The notes: generated by a model from the sequence alone, not told the origin. Positions 13,629 through 22,081 are shown, counted from the stretch's first letter. The stretch is DNA of 35,917 nucleotides from Clostridia bacterium (GCA_017501545.1 JAFVWS010000026.1:1-35917); one strand, 5' to 3'. A program made the numbers and translations.

Positions 13629-13657
13629 TTGCAAAAACAAAATAAAAATGATACAAT
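13629..13657 (+). promoter_or_regulatory. Promoter for the thiamine pyrophosphokinase gene
   Basis: TTGCAA (13629-13634), 17 bases, TACAAT (13652-13657). It covers an upstream in-frame ATG at 13648, which argues for the start at 13675. Confidence 0.6.
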
Positions 13658-13674
13658 TTAATAGAGGTGATTTA

Positions 13675-14313
13675 ATGAACACTTGTTATATTGCTTGTGC
13701 ACTCGACGCAGTGCTTGATTTTACACCTGATGAAACCGATTTTGTTATAGGTGCCGACCGAGGATACAGGGTATTAAAGGAGCAAAATAAAAGAGTAGAT
13801 TTAGTGGTTGGAGATTTCGATTCAAGTGATTTGCCAATCGGACTTAAAAGCGTAGTGAAATATCCAGTACAAAAGGACGAAACAGACGGCGCGATTGCTA
13901 TAAAGCATGCACTTTCAAGAGGTTATGAAAAAATAAGGATTTATGGTGCAATTGGAGGACTTTTAGACCACACAATTGCAATAATCTCTACAGCTTGTAT
14001 GCATGCTGAAGCTGGTGTTGATATTGCATTAATAGATGCTGAAAACGTACTTTTCTTTATAAGTAATTCTAAGGTAAGCTTTGATGAAGGGGCAAAAGGG
14101 CGAATTTCTGTATTTTCACATACTGATAAATCGTTTGGTGTATATGAAAAAGGGCTTTTATACACGCTTGATAATTATACGCTTGATAATAAAACCTCTC
14201 TTGGCTCAGGAAATTCATTTAAGGGTGCAGCATCTGAAATCTACGTAGAAAATGGAACGCTAATGATTTATACATCAAAAAATAATTTTGATAACCACTT
14301 GACAAGAGGGTAA
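13675..14313 (+). CDS. thiN: Thiamine pyrophosphokinase
   Basis: A 212-residue cytoplasmic enzyme that transfers pyrophosphate from ATP to thiamine, giving the coenzyme directly. I start at the ATG at 13675 after GAGGTG. Family motifs in order: GADRG (26-30), GDFDSSD (46-52), KDETD (67-71) and GGLLDH (94-99), where the usual Arg of GGRxDH is Leu. The C-terminal thiamine-binding domain contains SLGSGNSFKG. Together with the thiamine uptake gene that follows, it lets the cell live on imported thiamine. It is upstream of the TPP riboswitch and so is probably not controlled by it. Confidence 0.93.
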   Translation: MNTCYIACALDAVLDFTPDETDFVIGADRGYRVLKEQNKRVDLVVGDFDSSDLPIGLKSVVKYPVQKDETDGAIAIKHALSRGYEKIRIYGAIGGLLDHTIAIISTACMHAEAGVDIALIDAENVLFFISNSKVSFDEGAKGRISVFSHTDKSFGVYEKGLLYTLDNYTLDNKTSLGSGNSFKGAASEIYVENGTLMIYTSKNNFDNHLTRG

Positions 14314-14327
14314 AGTAGTGATAAAAT
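14299..14327 (+). promoter_or_regulatory. Promoter for thiT, inside the 3' end of thiN
   Basis: TTGACA (14299-14304), 17 bases, TAAAAT (14322-14327). The -35 box lies within the last codons of thiN; transcription would start just before the TPP aptamer. Confidence 0.8.
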
Positions 14328-14345
14328 CATTACATCGCACAATTT

Positions 14346-14431
14346 AATATTCGGGGGTGCTATTTGGCTGAGATGGATTTTTCCAAACCCTTTAACCTGA
14401 TACGGATAATGCCGGCGTAGGGAGAGATATT
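14346..14431 (+). promoter_or_regulatory. TPP riboswitch (THI element)
   Basis: Contains the class signatures in order: GGGGGTGC, GGCTGAGA, ACCCTTTAACCTGAT, GGATAATGCCGGCGTAGGGA, closed by AATATT/AGATATT. It senses thiamine pyrophosphate and should switch off thiT when the coenzyme is plentiful. Confidence 0.97.
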
Positions 14432-14450
14432 TTCATAACTTGGAGTATAT

Positions 14451-14487
14451 TTACCGCACGGATATTTTCTGTGCGGTAATATTTTAT
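14451..14487 (+). terminator. Terminator of the TPP riboswitch
   Basis: TTACCGCAC (14451-14459) pairs with GTGCGGTAA (14471-14479), followed by an interrupted T run TATTTTATTT, just before the thiT ribosome site AAGGAGG. Confidence 0.8.
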
Positions 14488-14501
14488 TTCAAGGAGGTTT
14501 T

Positions 14502-15347
14502 ATGAAAACCAAAACATCAAAAAACATCAAAGCGATGATTGAATGTAGTATGATGATTGCGTTGTCAACTGTATTTAGCCTTATAAAAATAGTTGACATG
14601 CCATATGGTGGCTCAGTTACCATAGCATCAATGCTTCCAATAGTTATCGCAGCCTACCGACACGGCTTTTTGTGGGGACTTGGCACGGCTGTTGCAAACT
14701 CCGTAATCCAGCTTCTGTTAGGCATCAACAACCTTTCATATTTTTCAACCTGGCAATCAATAGTTGCAATTATTTTGCTTGACTACATCGTTGCCTTCGG
14801 CGTGTTTGCAATTTCTGGATTATTTAAGAAAATAGAAAAAAGACAAAATCTCGCCTTTCTTTATGGAATTTTGCTCTCCTCAGTGTTGAGATACGCATGT
14901 CACGTAATTTCGGGTGCAACCGTATGGGCTGGGCTTTCAATTCCTACAAATGCCGCGCTTCTTTATTCCTTATCGTATAATGCAACCTATATGGTGCCAG
15001 AAACTATTGTTCTGGTTGCAATAGGAGTTTATTTAACAAGCGTTATCGACTTTAACACAAACTTTCCAACTCGTATTAAAAAGCAGAGCATAGATAAGCT
15101 TGAGGCTTATTCAATGGTATTTTCAGGATTGATGCTAATAGCAACCTTGATTACTGATTTAATACTTATTGCACCTTATTTACAAGACCCAGATAGTGGA
15201 GAATTCGTTTTCACGTATTTGAAGGACGCAAACTATCTTGCAATTTCAATAGTTAGCATTGTTGGCTTTGTGATAACAGTCGTTTTATTTGTTTTTGCAA
15301 TGGTGCGCAAGAATATGAACAAAAAGCAAGCAGAAAATCAAGCATAA
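14502..15347 (+). CDS. thiT: ThiT, substrate-binding subunit of an ECF thiamine transporter, with C-terminal extension
   Basis: A 281-residue membrane protein. Residues 1-190 match ThiT: GGSVTIASMLPIVIAAYRHG, the Trp-containing loop, the conserved CHVISGATVWAG and YNATYMVPETIVL, the last two near the thiamine site. ThiT binds thiamine outside the membrane and needs the shared EcfA-EcfA'-EcfT module, which is not in this window. Known ThiT proteins I recall are about 180-200 residues; this one carries some 85 extra residues with two more membrane helices (about 203-225 and 243-268). The TPP riboswitch upstream confirms the substrate. The gene stands alone between riboswitch and terminator. Confidence 0.92.
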   Translation: MKTKTSKNIKAMIECSMMIALSTVFSLIKIVDMPYGGSVTIASMLPIVIAAYRHGFLWGLGTAVANSVIQLLLGINNLSYFSTWQSIVAIILLDYIVAFGVFAISGLFKKIEKRQNLAFLYGILLSSVLRYACHVISGATVWAGLSIPTNAALLYSLSYNATYMVPETIVLVAIGVYLTSVIDFNTNFPTRIKKQSIDKLEAYSMVFSGLMLIATLITDLILIAPYLQDPDSGEFVFTYLKDANYLAISIVSIVGFVITVVLFVFAMVRKNMNKKQAENQA

Positions 15348-15352
15348 AATAT

Positions 15353-15400
15353 AGCCGTTTTCACAGTATGCACAGCATGTTAGTGAAGACGGCTTTTTTT
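15353..15400 (+). terminator. Terminator after thiT
   Basis: AGCCGTTTTCAC pairs with GTGAAGACGGCT (15383-15394) across an 18-base loop, followed by seven T. Confidence 0.8.
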
Positions 15401-15422
15401 AGCTTAAAACTAAGCTTTAGTG

Positions 15423-15451
15423 TTGACATTTCTATCAAAAATTAGTAAAAT
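15423..15451 (+). promoter_or_regulatory. Promoter for the alpha/beta hydrolase gene
   Basis: TTGACA (15423-15428), 17 bases, TAAAAT (15446-15451). Confidence 0.8.
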
Positions 15452-15479
15452 AAAATCAATGAATATGTGAGGTAAGATT

Positions 15480-16220
15480 ATGAAAATTTTAGCAGAGTAT
15501 AAATATGACGGAATTTTCCATTTAGAGTTTGAATTTAAAGGCAAAAAATGCATTGCTTTAATGAATTTAGATGACACAAAACGAAATGGAAAAACCATAT
15601 TGAAAACTGAATACTTTAGCGCATTTCCTGAACTGCAAAATGAAATGGTGAAAAGAGGATACACTCTTTTATTTATTGAAAATCGCAATCGTTGGGGCAC
15701 TCCTGGTGAGATTGAAGACCAATATGAGCTAATATGCTACGCATCAAAGGAGCTAAATATTTCAAATAAGGTTATCACTATTGGTATGAGCTGTGGTGGG
15801 ATGATGTCGGTTTTACTCGCTGCAAAGCATCCTGAGTGCATTGAAGCGCTTTATATTGATGCTCCAGTTATGAATTTCCTTTCTTGTCCTGCACGACTTG
15901 GTAATGCCTCGGATGTAACGGACGATATGTGGCAGGAGTTTGAGCGTGCGTGGGGAATGAGCAAGGCAGAGCTGCTAACCTTTCGCGCACACCCAATTGA
16001 CTATCTTGATAAGCTGGTAGATAATAAGGTTAAAATCTATATGGCATATGGTGACAGTGATAAAACTGTTCCATATGAGGAAAACGGAATGGTGCTTGAG
16101 AAAAAATACAGGGATGCAGGCATTGAAAACCTATTGTATATTGACAAAAAAATAGGCATAGATCACCATCCACATGGGCCAAGCAATATTGATTTTGCAA
16201 TAAATTACCTTGAAAACTAA
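15480..16220 (+). CDS. Alpha/beta-hydrolase fold protein
   Basis: A 246-residue cytoplasmic protein with the alpha/beta-hydrolase layout: a GMSCGG nucleophile elbow (Ser at about residue 104), an acid-loop candidate in YGDSDKTVPYE, and a C-terminal catalytic His in IGIDHHPHGPS. YGDSDKTVPY followed by a histidine about 35 residues on is typical of prolyl-oligopeptidase-like or acetyl-xylan-esterase-like hydrolases. The substrate cannot be inferred. The ribosome site GAGGTAAG precedes the ATG. It has its own promoter and no operon partner. The nearby fucI gene has a separate promoter, so a shared role is not implied. Confidence 0.8.
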   Translation: MKILAEYKYDGIFHLEFEFKGKKCIALMNLDDTKRNGKTILKTEYFSAFPELQNEMVKRGYTLLFIENRNRWGTPGEIEDQYELICYASKELNISNKVITIGMSCGGMMSVLLAAKHPECIEALYIDAPVMNFLSCPARLGNASDVTDDMWQEFERAWGMSKAELLTFRAHPIDYLDKLVDNKVKIYMAYGDSDKTVPYEENGMVLEKKYRDAGIENLLYIDKKIGIDHHPHGPSNIDFAINYLEN

Positions 16221-16239
16221 TAAAAATGTCCAAAATCCC

Positions 16240-16268
16240 TTGATTTTACTAATCTAAAATTATATAAT
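16240..16268 (+). promoter_or_regulatory. Promoter for fucI
   Basis: TTGATT (16240-16245), 17 bases, TATAAT (16263-16268). I see no clear operator palindrome beside it. Confidence 0.7.
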
Positions 16269-16309
16269 TAATATGATAAACTAAATTTTCTTTTAGAAGG
16301 AGAAATAAT

Positions 16310-18112
16310 ATGGCAAAGAACAGATTAATCGGAGATTATCCAGTAATCGGTATTAGACCAACAATTGATGGTCGTCGTGGCGTGCTCAAGGTTAGAGAGT
16401 CACTTGAGGATCAAACAATGAATATGGCTAAGGCAGCAGCAAAGCTTTTTGAAGAAAACCTTAAGTATTCAAATGGTGAGCCTGTGAAGGTTGTTATCGC
16501 TGATACTACTATTGGTAGAGTTGCTGAGGCTGCAGCTTGTGCAGATAAATTTAAGAAGGCTGGCGTTGATATCACATTGACAGTTACACCTTGCTGGTGC
16601 TATGGCTCTGAAACAATGGATATGGACAAGAATACAATTAAGGGTGTTTGGGGCTTTAATGGCACTGAAAGACCTGGTGCTGTATATCTTGCAGCAGTGT
16701 TAGCTTCACATGCACAAAAGGGACTACCTGCATTTGGTATTTATGGACACGATGTTCAAAATATGGATGAGAGCGATAAAATTCCAGAGGATGTTGCTGA
16801 AAAGTTACTTCGTTTTGGTCGTGCAGCAGTAGCAGCAGCTACTATGAGAGGTAAATCATATCTCCAAATCGGTTCAATTTGTATGGGTATCGGTGGCTCA
16901 ATTATAGATACTGCATTTATTGAAGAATACCTTGGTATGAGAGTTGAATCAGTTGATGAGGTAGAAATTATTAGAAGAATGTCAAACGGCATTTATGATG
17001 AGGCTGAGTTCCAAAAGGCTCTTAAGTGGGCTAAGGAAAAGTGTGTAATGGGCTTTGACAAGAACCCTAAGGAGCTTCAACTTTCCGATAAGGAAAAGGA
17101 AGAGCAATTTGAGTTTGTTGTTAAGATGGCTTGTATCATAAAGGACCTTATGAATGGTAATAATAATCTTCCACAGGGCTGTGAAGAGGAAATGGTTGGT
17201 CACAACGCTATTGCAGCAGGCTTCCAGGGCCAAAGACAATGGACAGACTTTTATCCAAACTGTGACTTCCCAGAGGCTATGCTTAATACCTCCTTCGACT
17301 GGAATGGTGCAAGAGAGCCATATATTTTAGCTACTGAAAATGACGTTTTAAATGGTCTTGGTATGCTATTTATGAAGCTTCTTACAAATAGAGCGCAAAT
17401 GTTCGCTGACGTAAGAACATATTGGAGTGCAGATGCAGTAAAGAGAGCAACTGGCTATGATATTGAAGGCAAGGCAAAGGAAGCTGACGGCTTTATTCAC
17501 CTAATTAACTCTGGTGCTTGCTGTCTTGACGCAAATGGTGCTTCAAAGGACGAAAATGGCAACGGCGTTATGAAGGAATGGTATAATATGACCGAAGCCG
17601 ACTGTGACGCAGTCATGGCTAACACAACATGGAATATGGCTGATCTTGGTTATTTCCGTGGTGGTGGATATTCATCAAGATTTGAAACTAAGGCAGAAAT
17701 GCCTGCAACTATGATTAGACTTAACCTTGTTAAGGGTCTTGGACCTGTTCTTCAAATTGCTGAGGGATATACAGTTGCACTGCCAGAAAAGGTTTCTGAT
17801 ACACTTTGGGCAAGAACAGACTATACATGGCCATGCACATGGTTTGCTCCACGTTGCGATGGCAAGGAGGGTAGCCCATTTAAGACAGCATATGACGTTA
17901 TGAATAACTGGGGCGCTAACCACGGTGCAATAAGCTATGGTCATATCGGTGCTGACCTTATCACACTTTGCTCAATTTTGAGAATTCCTGTATGTATGCA
18001 TAATGTACCAGAGGAAAAGATTTTCCGTCCAGCAGCATGGAATGCGTTCGGCATGGACAAAGAGGGTCAGGATTATCGTGCTTGCCAAGCATATGGCCCA
18101 ATGTACAAATAA
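16310..18112 (+). CDS. fucI: L-fucose isomerase
   Basis: A 600-residue cytoplasmic enzyme that interconverts L-fucose and L-fuculose using Mn2+; it can also act on D-arabinose. It is close to Escherichia coli FucI along its length: [81 protein letters not shown] and the end [15 protein letters not shown]. The metal and catalytic residues align: Glu343, Asp367 and His545. Fuculokinase and fuculose-phosphate aldolase are not here, but fucU, the L-fucose mutarotase, is at 29318. It shares an operon with the nucleotidyltransferase that follows after 18 bases. AGAAGGAGAAA precedes the ATG. Confidence 0.97.
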   Translation: MAKNRLIGDYPVIGIRPTIDGRRGVLKVRESLEDQTMNMAKAAAKLFEENLKYSNGEPVKVVIADTTIGRVAEAAACADKFKKAGVDITLTVTPCWCYGSETMDMDKNTIKGVWGFNGTERPGAVYLAAVLASHAQKGLPAFGIYGHDVQNMDESDKIPEDVAEKLLRFGRAAVAAATMRGKSYLQIGSICMGIGGSIIDTAFIEEYLGMRVESVDEVEIIRRMSNGIYDEAEFQKALKWAKEKCVMGFDKNPKELQLSDKEKEEQFEFVVKMACIIKDLMNGNNNLPQGCEEEMVGHNAIAAGFQGQRQWTDFYPNCDFPEAMLNTSFDWNGAREPYILATENDVLNGLGMLFMKLLTNRAQMFADVRTYWSADAVKRATGYDIEGKAKEADGFIHLINSGACCLDANGASKDENGNGVMKEWYNMTEADCDAVMANTTWNMADLGYFRGGGYSSRFETKAEMPATMIRLNLVKGLGPVLQIAEGYTVALPEKVSDTLWARTDYTWPCTWFAPRCDGKEGSPFKTAYDVMNNWGANHGAISYGHIGADLITLCSILRIPVCMHNVPEEKIFRPAAWNAFGMDKEGQDYRACQAYGPMYK

Positions 18113-18130
18113 TTTTTAAGGGTGGACAAA

Positions 18131-19048
18131 ATGAAAAAAACAGCATTAGTTATTATGGCTGCTGGTATTGGATCACGCTTTGGTGGCGGTATTAAGCAGC
18201 TTGAGCCACTTGGCCCAAATGGTGAGGTTATAATGGAGTATTCCATTCATGACGCGCTTGAGGCAGGCTTTAATAAAGTAGTATTCATTATCAGAAAAGA
18301 AATGGAGGACTACTTTAAACAGGTAGTTGGCGACAAAATCTCAGGCATTTGCGAGGTTGCATATGCTTACCAAAATATTGATGACCTCCCAGCTGGATTT
18401 ACTAATCCAGAGGGAAGAACAAAGCCTTGGGGTACAGGTCAAGCAGTGCTTGCTTGCAAGGGCATTGTAAATGAGCCATTTATGGTTATCAACGCTGATG
18501 ACTATTATGGAAAAGAGGGCTTTAAGGCAATTCACGAGTTCCTCGTTAATGAGCAACCAAAATTAAAGCAATATAACTTCTGTATGGCAGGATTTATCAT
18601 TAAAAATACTCTTAGCGATAATGGTGGAGTTACACGTGGTGTTTGCTCAGTAAATGCTGATAAATATCTCACAAGCTGTGTAGAAACGGGCAATCTTGTT
18701 AAAACAGCAAAGGGCGCAGGCGTTGCTAACGATGACGGTACAGTAACAGAAATTGATCCAAATACATACGTTTCAATGAATATGTGGGGCTTAACACCAG
18801 ACTTTATTGACGTTTTAGAGGGTGGATTTGTAGATTTTCTTTCTGACCCTAACTTAAATAAGCTAAAGGGGGAATATTTACTTCCAGGCGTTATTGGCGA
18901 GCTTGTTACAAGTGGTAAGGCGTCGGTTAAGGTGCTTGAAACCAACGACAGATGGTTCGGTGTAACATATGGTGAGGATAAATACTCCGTAAAAGAGGAA
19001 TTTGTAAAGCTTCATGCAAATGGAACATACAAAAAAACATTATATTAA
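18131..19048 (+). CDS. Sugar-phosphate nucleotidyltransferase
   Basis: A 305-residue NTP-transferase-fold protein. The N-terminal VIMAAGIGSRFGGGIKQLEPLG is the nucleotide-binding loop, with Lys in KQ as the expected phosphate-contacting residue; NADDYYG (about 119-125) holds the metal-binding Asp pair, and a later NMWGLTPDF fits the sugar-binding side. Such enzymes make NDP-sugars from NTP and sugar-1-phosphate; which nucleotide and sugar is not evident. A GTG at 18122 is possible, but the ATG at 18131 is better spaced from AGGGTGG. It sits behind fucI, so a role in L-fucose use (for example activating fucose-1-phosphate) is a testable guess. Confidence 0.85.
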   Translation: MKKTALVIMAAGIGSRFGGGIKQLEPLGPNGEVIMEYSIHDALEAGFNKVVFIIRKEMEDYFKQVVGDKISGICEVAYAYQNIDDLPAGFTNPEGRTKPWGTGQAVLACKGIVNEPFMVINADDYYGKEGFKAIHEFLVNEQPKLKQYNFCMAGFIIKNTLSDNGGVTRGVCSVNADKYLTSCVETGNLVKTAKGAGVANDDGTVTEIDPNTYVSMNMWGLTPDFIDVLEGGFVDFLSDPNLNKLKGEYLLPGVIGELVTSGKASVKVLETNDRWFGVTYGEDKYSVKEEFVKLHANGTYKKTLY

Positions 19049-19050
19049 TA

Positions 19051-19080
19051 AAAAAAGAGGCGAAAAATCGCCTCTTTTTA
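19051..19080 (+). terminator. Terminator after the fucI operon
   Basis: AAAAAGAGGCGA pairs with TCGCCTCTTTTT around AAAA. Confidence 0.9.
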
Positions 19081-19136
19081 TTATTTTGAATAAAATTCTT
19101 TATTACGTAAATAATAACCTCAAAAGAGGTGATAAA

Positions 19137-19574
19137 ATGAGAGAAGATACAATAAATTTGTTAAAAGAGTGTAATTCGGGTATAACAATGGGCATGTCCT
19201 CAATCAACAACGTGCTTCCTTATGTTAAAAATCCGAATATGAAAAATGCGCTTATTGCTTGTAAGGAAAAGCATGCTAAGCTTGGTGAAAAAACACATCG
19301 TGCTTTAGCGATGTACGAGGAAAGTCGCAATCCACCACATATGATGGCAAAAATGATGGCTGATATGAAGGTAAAGGCGCAATTAATGATGGCAATGGAC
19401 TCGAAGGATAAGCAAATCGCTGGTGTTATGACAGATGGCTGTAATATGGGGATAAAATCCATATATAAATATTTAAACAAATATGATGGTGCTAACAATG
19501 ATACAAAGGATATTGCAAATAACATTATTTCTGCAGAGCAACAGTTGAGACAAGAGTTAAGACAATATTTATAA
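19137..19574 (+). CDS. Small all-helical, Met-rich protein of unknown function
   Basis: A 145-residue cytoplasmic protein; I start at the ATG at 19137 behind AGAGGTG, because an in-frame extension to 19014 would run back through the preceding terminator. It appears to be all alpha-helix, with four likely helices (about 3-28, 32-62, 68-100, 105-143), like a ferritin-like or DUF2383-type bundle. The third helix is rich in methionine (HMMAKMMADMKVKAQLMMAMD). Conserved-looking Glu11, Cys13, His47 and His56 might bind metal, but I cannot confirm a site. It is a single gene flanked by terminators. The family is not recognised with confidence. Confidence 0.7.
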   Translation: MREDTINLLKECNSGITMGMSSINNVLPYVKNPNMKNALIACKEKHAKLGEKTHRALAMYEESRNPPHMMAKMMADMKVKAQLMMAMDSKDKQIAGVMTDGCNMGIKSIYKYLNKYDGANNDTKDIANNIISAEQQLRQELRQYL

Positions 19575-19605
19575 AAAAGGGGCGAAAAAATCGCCCTCTT
19601 TTTTT
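19575..19605 (+). terminator. Terminator after the helical-protein gene
   Basis: AAAAAGGGGCGA pairs with TCGCCCTCTTTTT around AAAAA, followed by further T. Confidence 0.88.
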
Positions 19606-19613
19606 ATCATAAC

Positions 19614-19642
19614 TTGACAAAAAGCATAAATAAATGTATAAT
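19614..19642 (+). promoter_or_regulatory. Consensus promoter for the InlB-like lipoprotein gene
   Basis: TTGACA (19614-19619), 17 bases, TATAAT (19637-19642): both boxes match the sigma-A consensus exactly. Confidence 0.88.
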
Positions 19643-19676
19643 CAATATATTACTTGATATTTAATAGGAGAAGGAA

Positions 19677-20591
19677 ATGAAAAAGACCTTTTTATTTCTT
19701 TTTGTAACTCTTGCTATATTACTTTGCCTAACAGCATGTGGTAAGGAAAAGAAAACTCTTACCTTTGATGTAAACGGTGGAGAAATGTATACAACCGAGC
19801 TTGAGGTTGTTGTAGGAAAAACCTACACACTGCCAACACCTAGGCGAACAGGACACCGCTTCCTTGGCTGGTACGATGGTGAACAAAAGGTTGAAACGCA
19901 AGGCAAGTGGGACGAAAGCACAGAAACGCATCTTGTTGCAAAATGGGAATTTGCGCAGTACAAAATTACATATGACTTGGCAGGTGGGGAGCATTCTGCT
20001 TATGATGTAGTAGAAGGATATAACTCCGAATCCGCACCATTTACCATACATCCACCAACTAAAGAAAATAATTTCTTTTCTCATTGGGTTGATCAAAATG
20101 GTAAAAAATATTATGGAAATATAGAGTTTCCAACAGGTTCAGAGGGAGACTTTGATTTTACTGCTGTATGGTGGGACTTTGTTGACCCTTATGGTGTAAA
20201 ATATGAATATGTCAATGATGAATTAAGAATTGTTGACTACGTAGGAGATGGAAAGTACGACGTACGTATACATGAAACCATATATGGTAAAAAGATTACT
20301 GGTATTAACGAAGGTGCATTTAGTAAATTAGGCGCGCTTGTTAACGATTATGGGTATATCTTTAGAGTATATTTGCCAAGGACGCTTACAGAAATAGAAA
20401 AGAATGCATTCAAGGATTGCGACAACATAAAGGTTTTAATTTCAACTACTAAAAAAGAAAACTATAAGGATGTTGCAAATGAGTGGCTTTTGACTGCTCA
20501 AATTAATACTGTTGGTAATGAAAATCTTAAAGATGTTATTTTGTTAAACAAGCCATGTCTTGGTGCAAGTAATTATGTAGAAATAGATTAA
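19677..20591 (+). CDS. Surface lipoprotein with InlB B-repeats and a BspA-type leucine-rich repeat
   Basis: A 304-residue protein with a lipoprotein signal ending in LTAC (Cys21). Two InlB B-repeat (Listeria-Bacteroides, Flg_new) units follow. The first is about 27-92 (LTFDVNGGEMYT, HRFLGWYDGEQKV, LVAKWE) and the second about 95-163 (ITYDLAGGEHSAY, FFSHWVDQNGKKY, FTAVW), the second less regular. Residues 205-265 resemble a BspA-type leucine-rich repeat (ITGINEGAFSKLGAL, YLPRTLTEIEKNAFKDCDNIKVL). These modules occur in surface proteins of gut bacteria and are thought to bind partners or carbohydrates. AGGAGAAGG precedes the ATG. It is a single gene. Confidence 0.88.
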   Translation: MKKTFLFLFVTLAILLCLTACGKEKKTLTFDVNGGEMYTTELEVVVGKTYTLPTPRRTGHRFLGWYDGEQKVETQGKWDESTETHLVAKWEFAQYKITYDLAGGEHSAYDVVEGYNSESAPFTIHPPTKENNFFSHWVDQNGKKYYGNIEFPTGSEGDFDFTAVWWDFVDPYGVKYEYVNDELRIVDYVGDGKYDVRIHETIYGKKITGINEGAFSKLGALVNDYGYIFRVYLPRTLTEIEKNAFKDCDNIKVLISTTKKENYKDVANEWLLTAQINTVGNENLKDVILLNKPCLGASNYVEID

Positions 20592-20617
20592 AACGAGTGC
20601 AAATTGCACTCGTTTTT
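20590..20617. terminator. Bidirectional terminator between the lipoprotein gene and sigF
   Basis: AAAACGAGTGCA pairs with TGCACTCGTTTT around AAT. On the plus strand it follows the lipoprotein stop; on the minus strand it ends the spoIIA operon, whose last stop codon touches it. Confidence 0.88.
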
Positions 20618-21335
20618 ACGTTAATGCCTTTTTTAAAGCGCTAAATATTTTCTTTTCCTCACGAGAAATTTTAACTTGAGTTAAACCAAGCATTTTTGCA
20701 GTGGCTTCTTGAGAGTACTCCTTTAAATATCTAAGCGTTACTATTTGGCGCCATAGAACAGGGAGAGATGAAATAGCTTGGGTTAGAGCAATATGCTCAA
20801 GCTTTATATCTATGTCGCTACTTTCATCACTTAGCGTTGATTCGAGCGTAAAGCTGTCGTCGTCGCACGAAAGCGTGGTAGAGAGGGAACTGACACACGA
20901 AGTTGCTTCAAGGGCGAAAATCGCGTCCTGTGAGCTCATTTCGCATATTGACGCAAGCTCTTCAATCCTTGGCTCCTTACCAAACTCCAAAATGTACCTT
21001 TCACGCTCCTTGTTCAGCTTTGCACTTTGCTGCTTATAGGTTCTACTTACCTTTATCAAGCCATCGTCTCTTAAAAATCGTCGTATTTCACCGATTATAA
21101 GAGGAACTGCATAAGTTGAAAAGACAGTTCCTTTAGAAATATCGAAACTTCTAATTGCCTTAACCATACCAATTGAGCCAATTTGAACAAGATCCTCGTA
21201 TTCAACACCTCTGTCCTTGAATCTTAATGCAATAGAGCGCACAAGACCAAGATTGTTAGCAACAAGCTCTTCAGTTGCTACCTCGTCACCCGTTATTGCA
21301 AGGGTTAATAATTCTTGATTTTTACTGTAATCCAT
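20616..21335 (-). CDS. sigF: Forespore sigma factor SigF
   Basis: A 239-residue sigma-70-family protein that directs early forespore transcription. Region 2 is recognisable in NNLGLVRSIALRFKDRGVEYEDLVQIGSIG and KAIRSFDISKGTVFSTYAVPLIIGEIRRFLRDD, region 3 in LNKERERYILEFGKEPRIEELA, and region 4 in LPVLWRQIVTLRYLKEYSQEATAKMLGLTQVKISREEKKI. Its position behind spoIIAA and spoIIAB settles the identity. A frame starting at 21398 exists, but I choose the ATG at 21335, one base after the spoIIAB stop; no strong ribosome site precedes it, so translation probably depends on spoIIAB. SpoIIAB would hold SigF inactive until SpoIIAA is dephosphorylated. Confidence 0.95.
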   Translation of the reverse strand: MDYSKNQELLTLAITGDEVATEELVANNLGLVRSIALRFKDRGVEYEDLVQIGSIGMVKAIRSFDISKGTVFSTYAVPLIIGEIRRFLRDDGLIKVSRTYKQQSAKLNKERERYILEFGKEPRIEELASICEMSSQDAIFALEATSCVSSLSTTLSCDDDSFTLESTLSDESSDIDIKLEHIALTQAISSLPVLWRQIVTLRYLKEYSQEATAKMLGLTQVKISREEKKIFSALKKALT

Positions 21336-21336
21336 T

Positions 21337-21765
21337 TTAACCGAGCTTTTTAACCATAAGAATGCGTACGCCCTCACCCTTTTTGGAGTAAACGTCAAGC
21401 TTGTCCATAAATGTGCTCATAACAGCAAAGCCCATTCCGCTTCGTTCACCTGAGGTGTCGGTTGTAAATAAGGGGGTCATCGCCTCAGCTACATTTTCAA
21501 TACCGCATCCTTTGTCCTTAATCTCAATAACCACCGTCCTGTCGGAATAATATTTGACTCCTATGTAAATTACTCCTTGGCTATATTTATAGCCGTGGAC
21601 AATGGCATTTGTAACTGCTTCTGAAACTGCACATTTGATATCGGAAATTTCCTCAATAGTTGGATTTAATTGAGCTACGAAAACTGCAACTGCACTTCGT
21701 GCAACTCCTTCATTTACAGAAAGAGAAGGCAAATAAATTTTCATGCTGTTTTCACTTTTCTTCAT
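21337..21765 (-). CDS. spoIIAB: Anti-sigma F factor and kinase SpoIIAB
   Basis: A 142-residue GHKL-fold protein that binds SigF and phosphorylates SpoIIAA. The N box is SEAVTNAIVHGY, the G1 box KDKGCGI, and the G2 box GERSGMGFAVM, which hold ATP; PLFTTDTSGERSGMGF is nearly the Bacillus sequence. I start at the ATG at 21765, seven bases after GAAGGTG; a GTG at 21774 lies within that ribosome site. The gene starts 14 bases before spoIIAA ends, in another frame, so the two are translationally coupled, which would help keep the proteins in balance. Confidence 0.96.
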   Translation of the reverse strand: MKKSENSMKIYLPSLSVNEGVARSAVAVFVAQLNPTIEEISDIKCAVSEAVTNAIVHGYKYSQGVIYIGVKYYSDRTVVIEIKDKGCGIENVAEAMTPLFTTDTSGERSGMGFAVMSTFMDKLDVYSKKGEGVRILMVKKLG

Positions 21766-22081
21766 TGTTATCACCTTCGATTTTTATTAGCCTTTCTATT
21801 CCTGCAAGCTCAAGTATTCGTAAAACACTGCGTGCAGGCTTAATAATTTTAAATTCTGCTCCTATTTCCTCGGAAAGAGTAAACCTACCAAGTATCAAAC
21901 CCAACCCTGAGGAGTCCATAAATTCAACTGCACTTAAATCAAACAAAACAATCGTTGGCCTTTTTTCAAAAATTAAGGAGTCGCTTTGTTCTCTTACCGA
22001 TACAGCACTGTGGTGGTCTATATCACCAATTATTTTCAAGGTTAAAACCTCATTTTCATAGTTAAACCTTAGCTTTTCCAT
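21752..22081 (-). CDS. spoIIAA: Anti-anti-sigma factor SpoIIAA
   Basis: A 109-residue STAS-domain protein. The phosphorylation loop FMDSSGLGLILGR is present with Ser58 at the same number as in Bacillus subtilis. When unphosphorylated it pulls SpoIIAB from SigF. I start at the ATG at 22081, six bases after GGTG; a GTG at 22090 is the alternative and would add three residues. It is the first gene of the spoIIA operon. A TATAAT lies on the minus strand at 22110-22105 without a convincing -35 box; a sigma-H promoter is expected from Bacillus, but I could not pick it out. Confidence 0.95.
   Translation of the reverse strand: MEKLRFNYENEVLTLKIIGDIDHHSAVSVREQSDSLIFEKRPTIVLFDLSAVEFMDSSGLGLILGRFTLSEEIGAEFKIIKPARSVLRILELAGIERLIKIEGDNNEEK

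Noticed and set aside
13648..13674. Longer start for thiamine pyrophosphokinase
   Set aside because: The extra codons overlap the probable -10 box, and GAGGTG precedes the ATG at 13675.
19014..19136. 41-residue extension of the helical protein
   Set aside because: It would run through the end of the nucleotidyltransferase gene and its terminator; AGAGGTG marks the ATG at 19137.
21336..21398. Longer N-terminus for SigF
   Set aside because: It lies in the spoIIAB coding sequence in another frame; the SigF family start fits the ATG at 21335.
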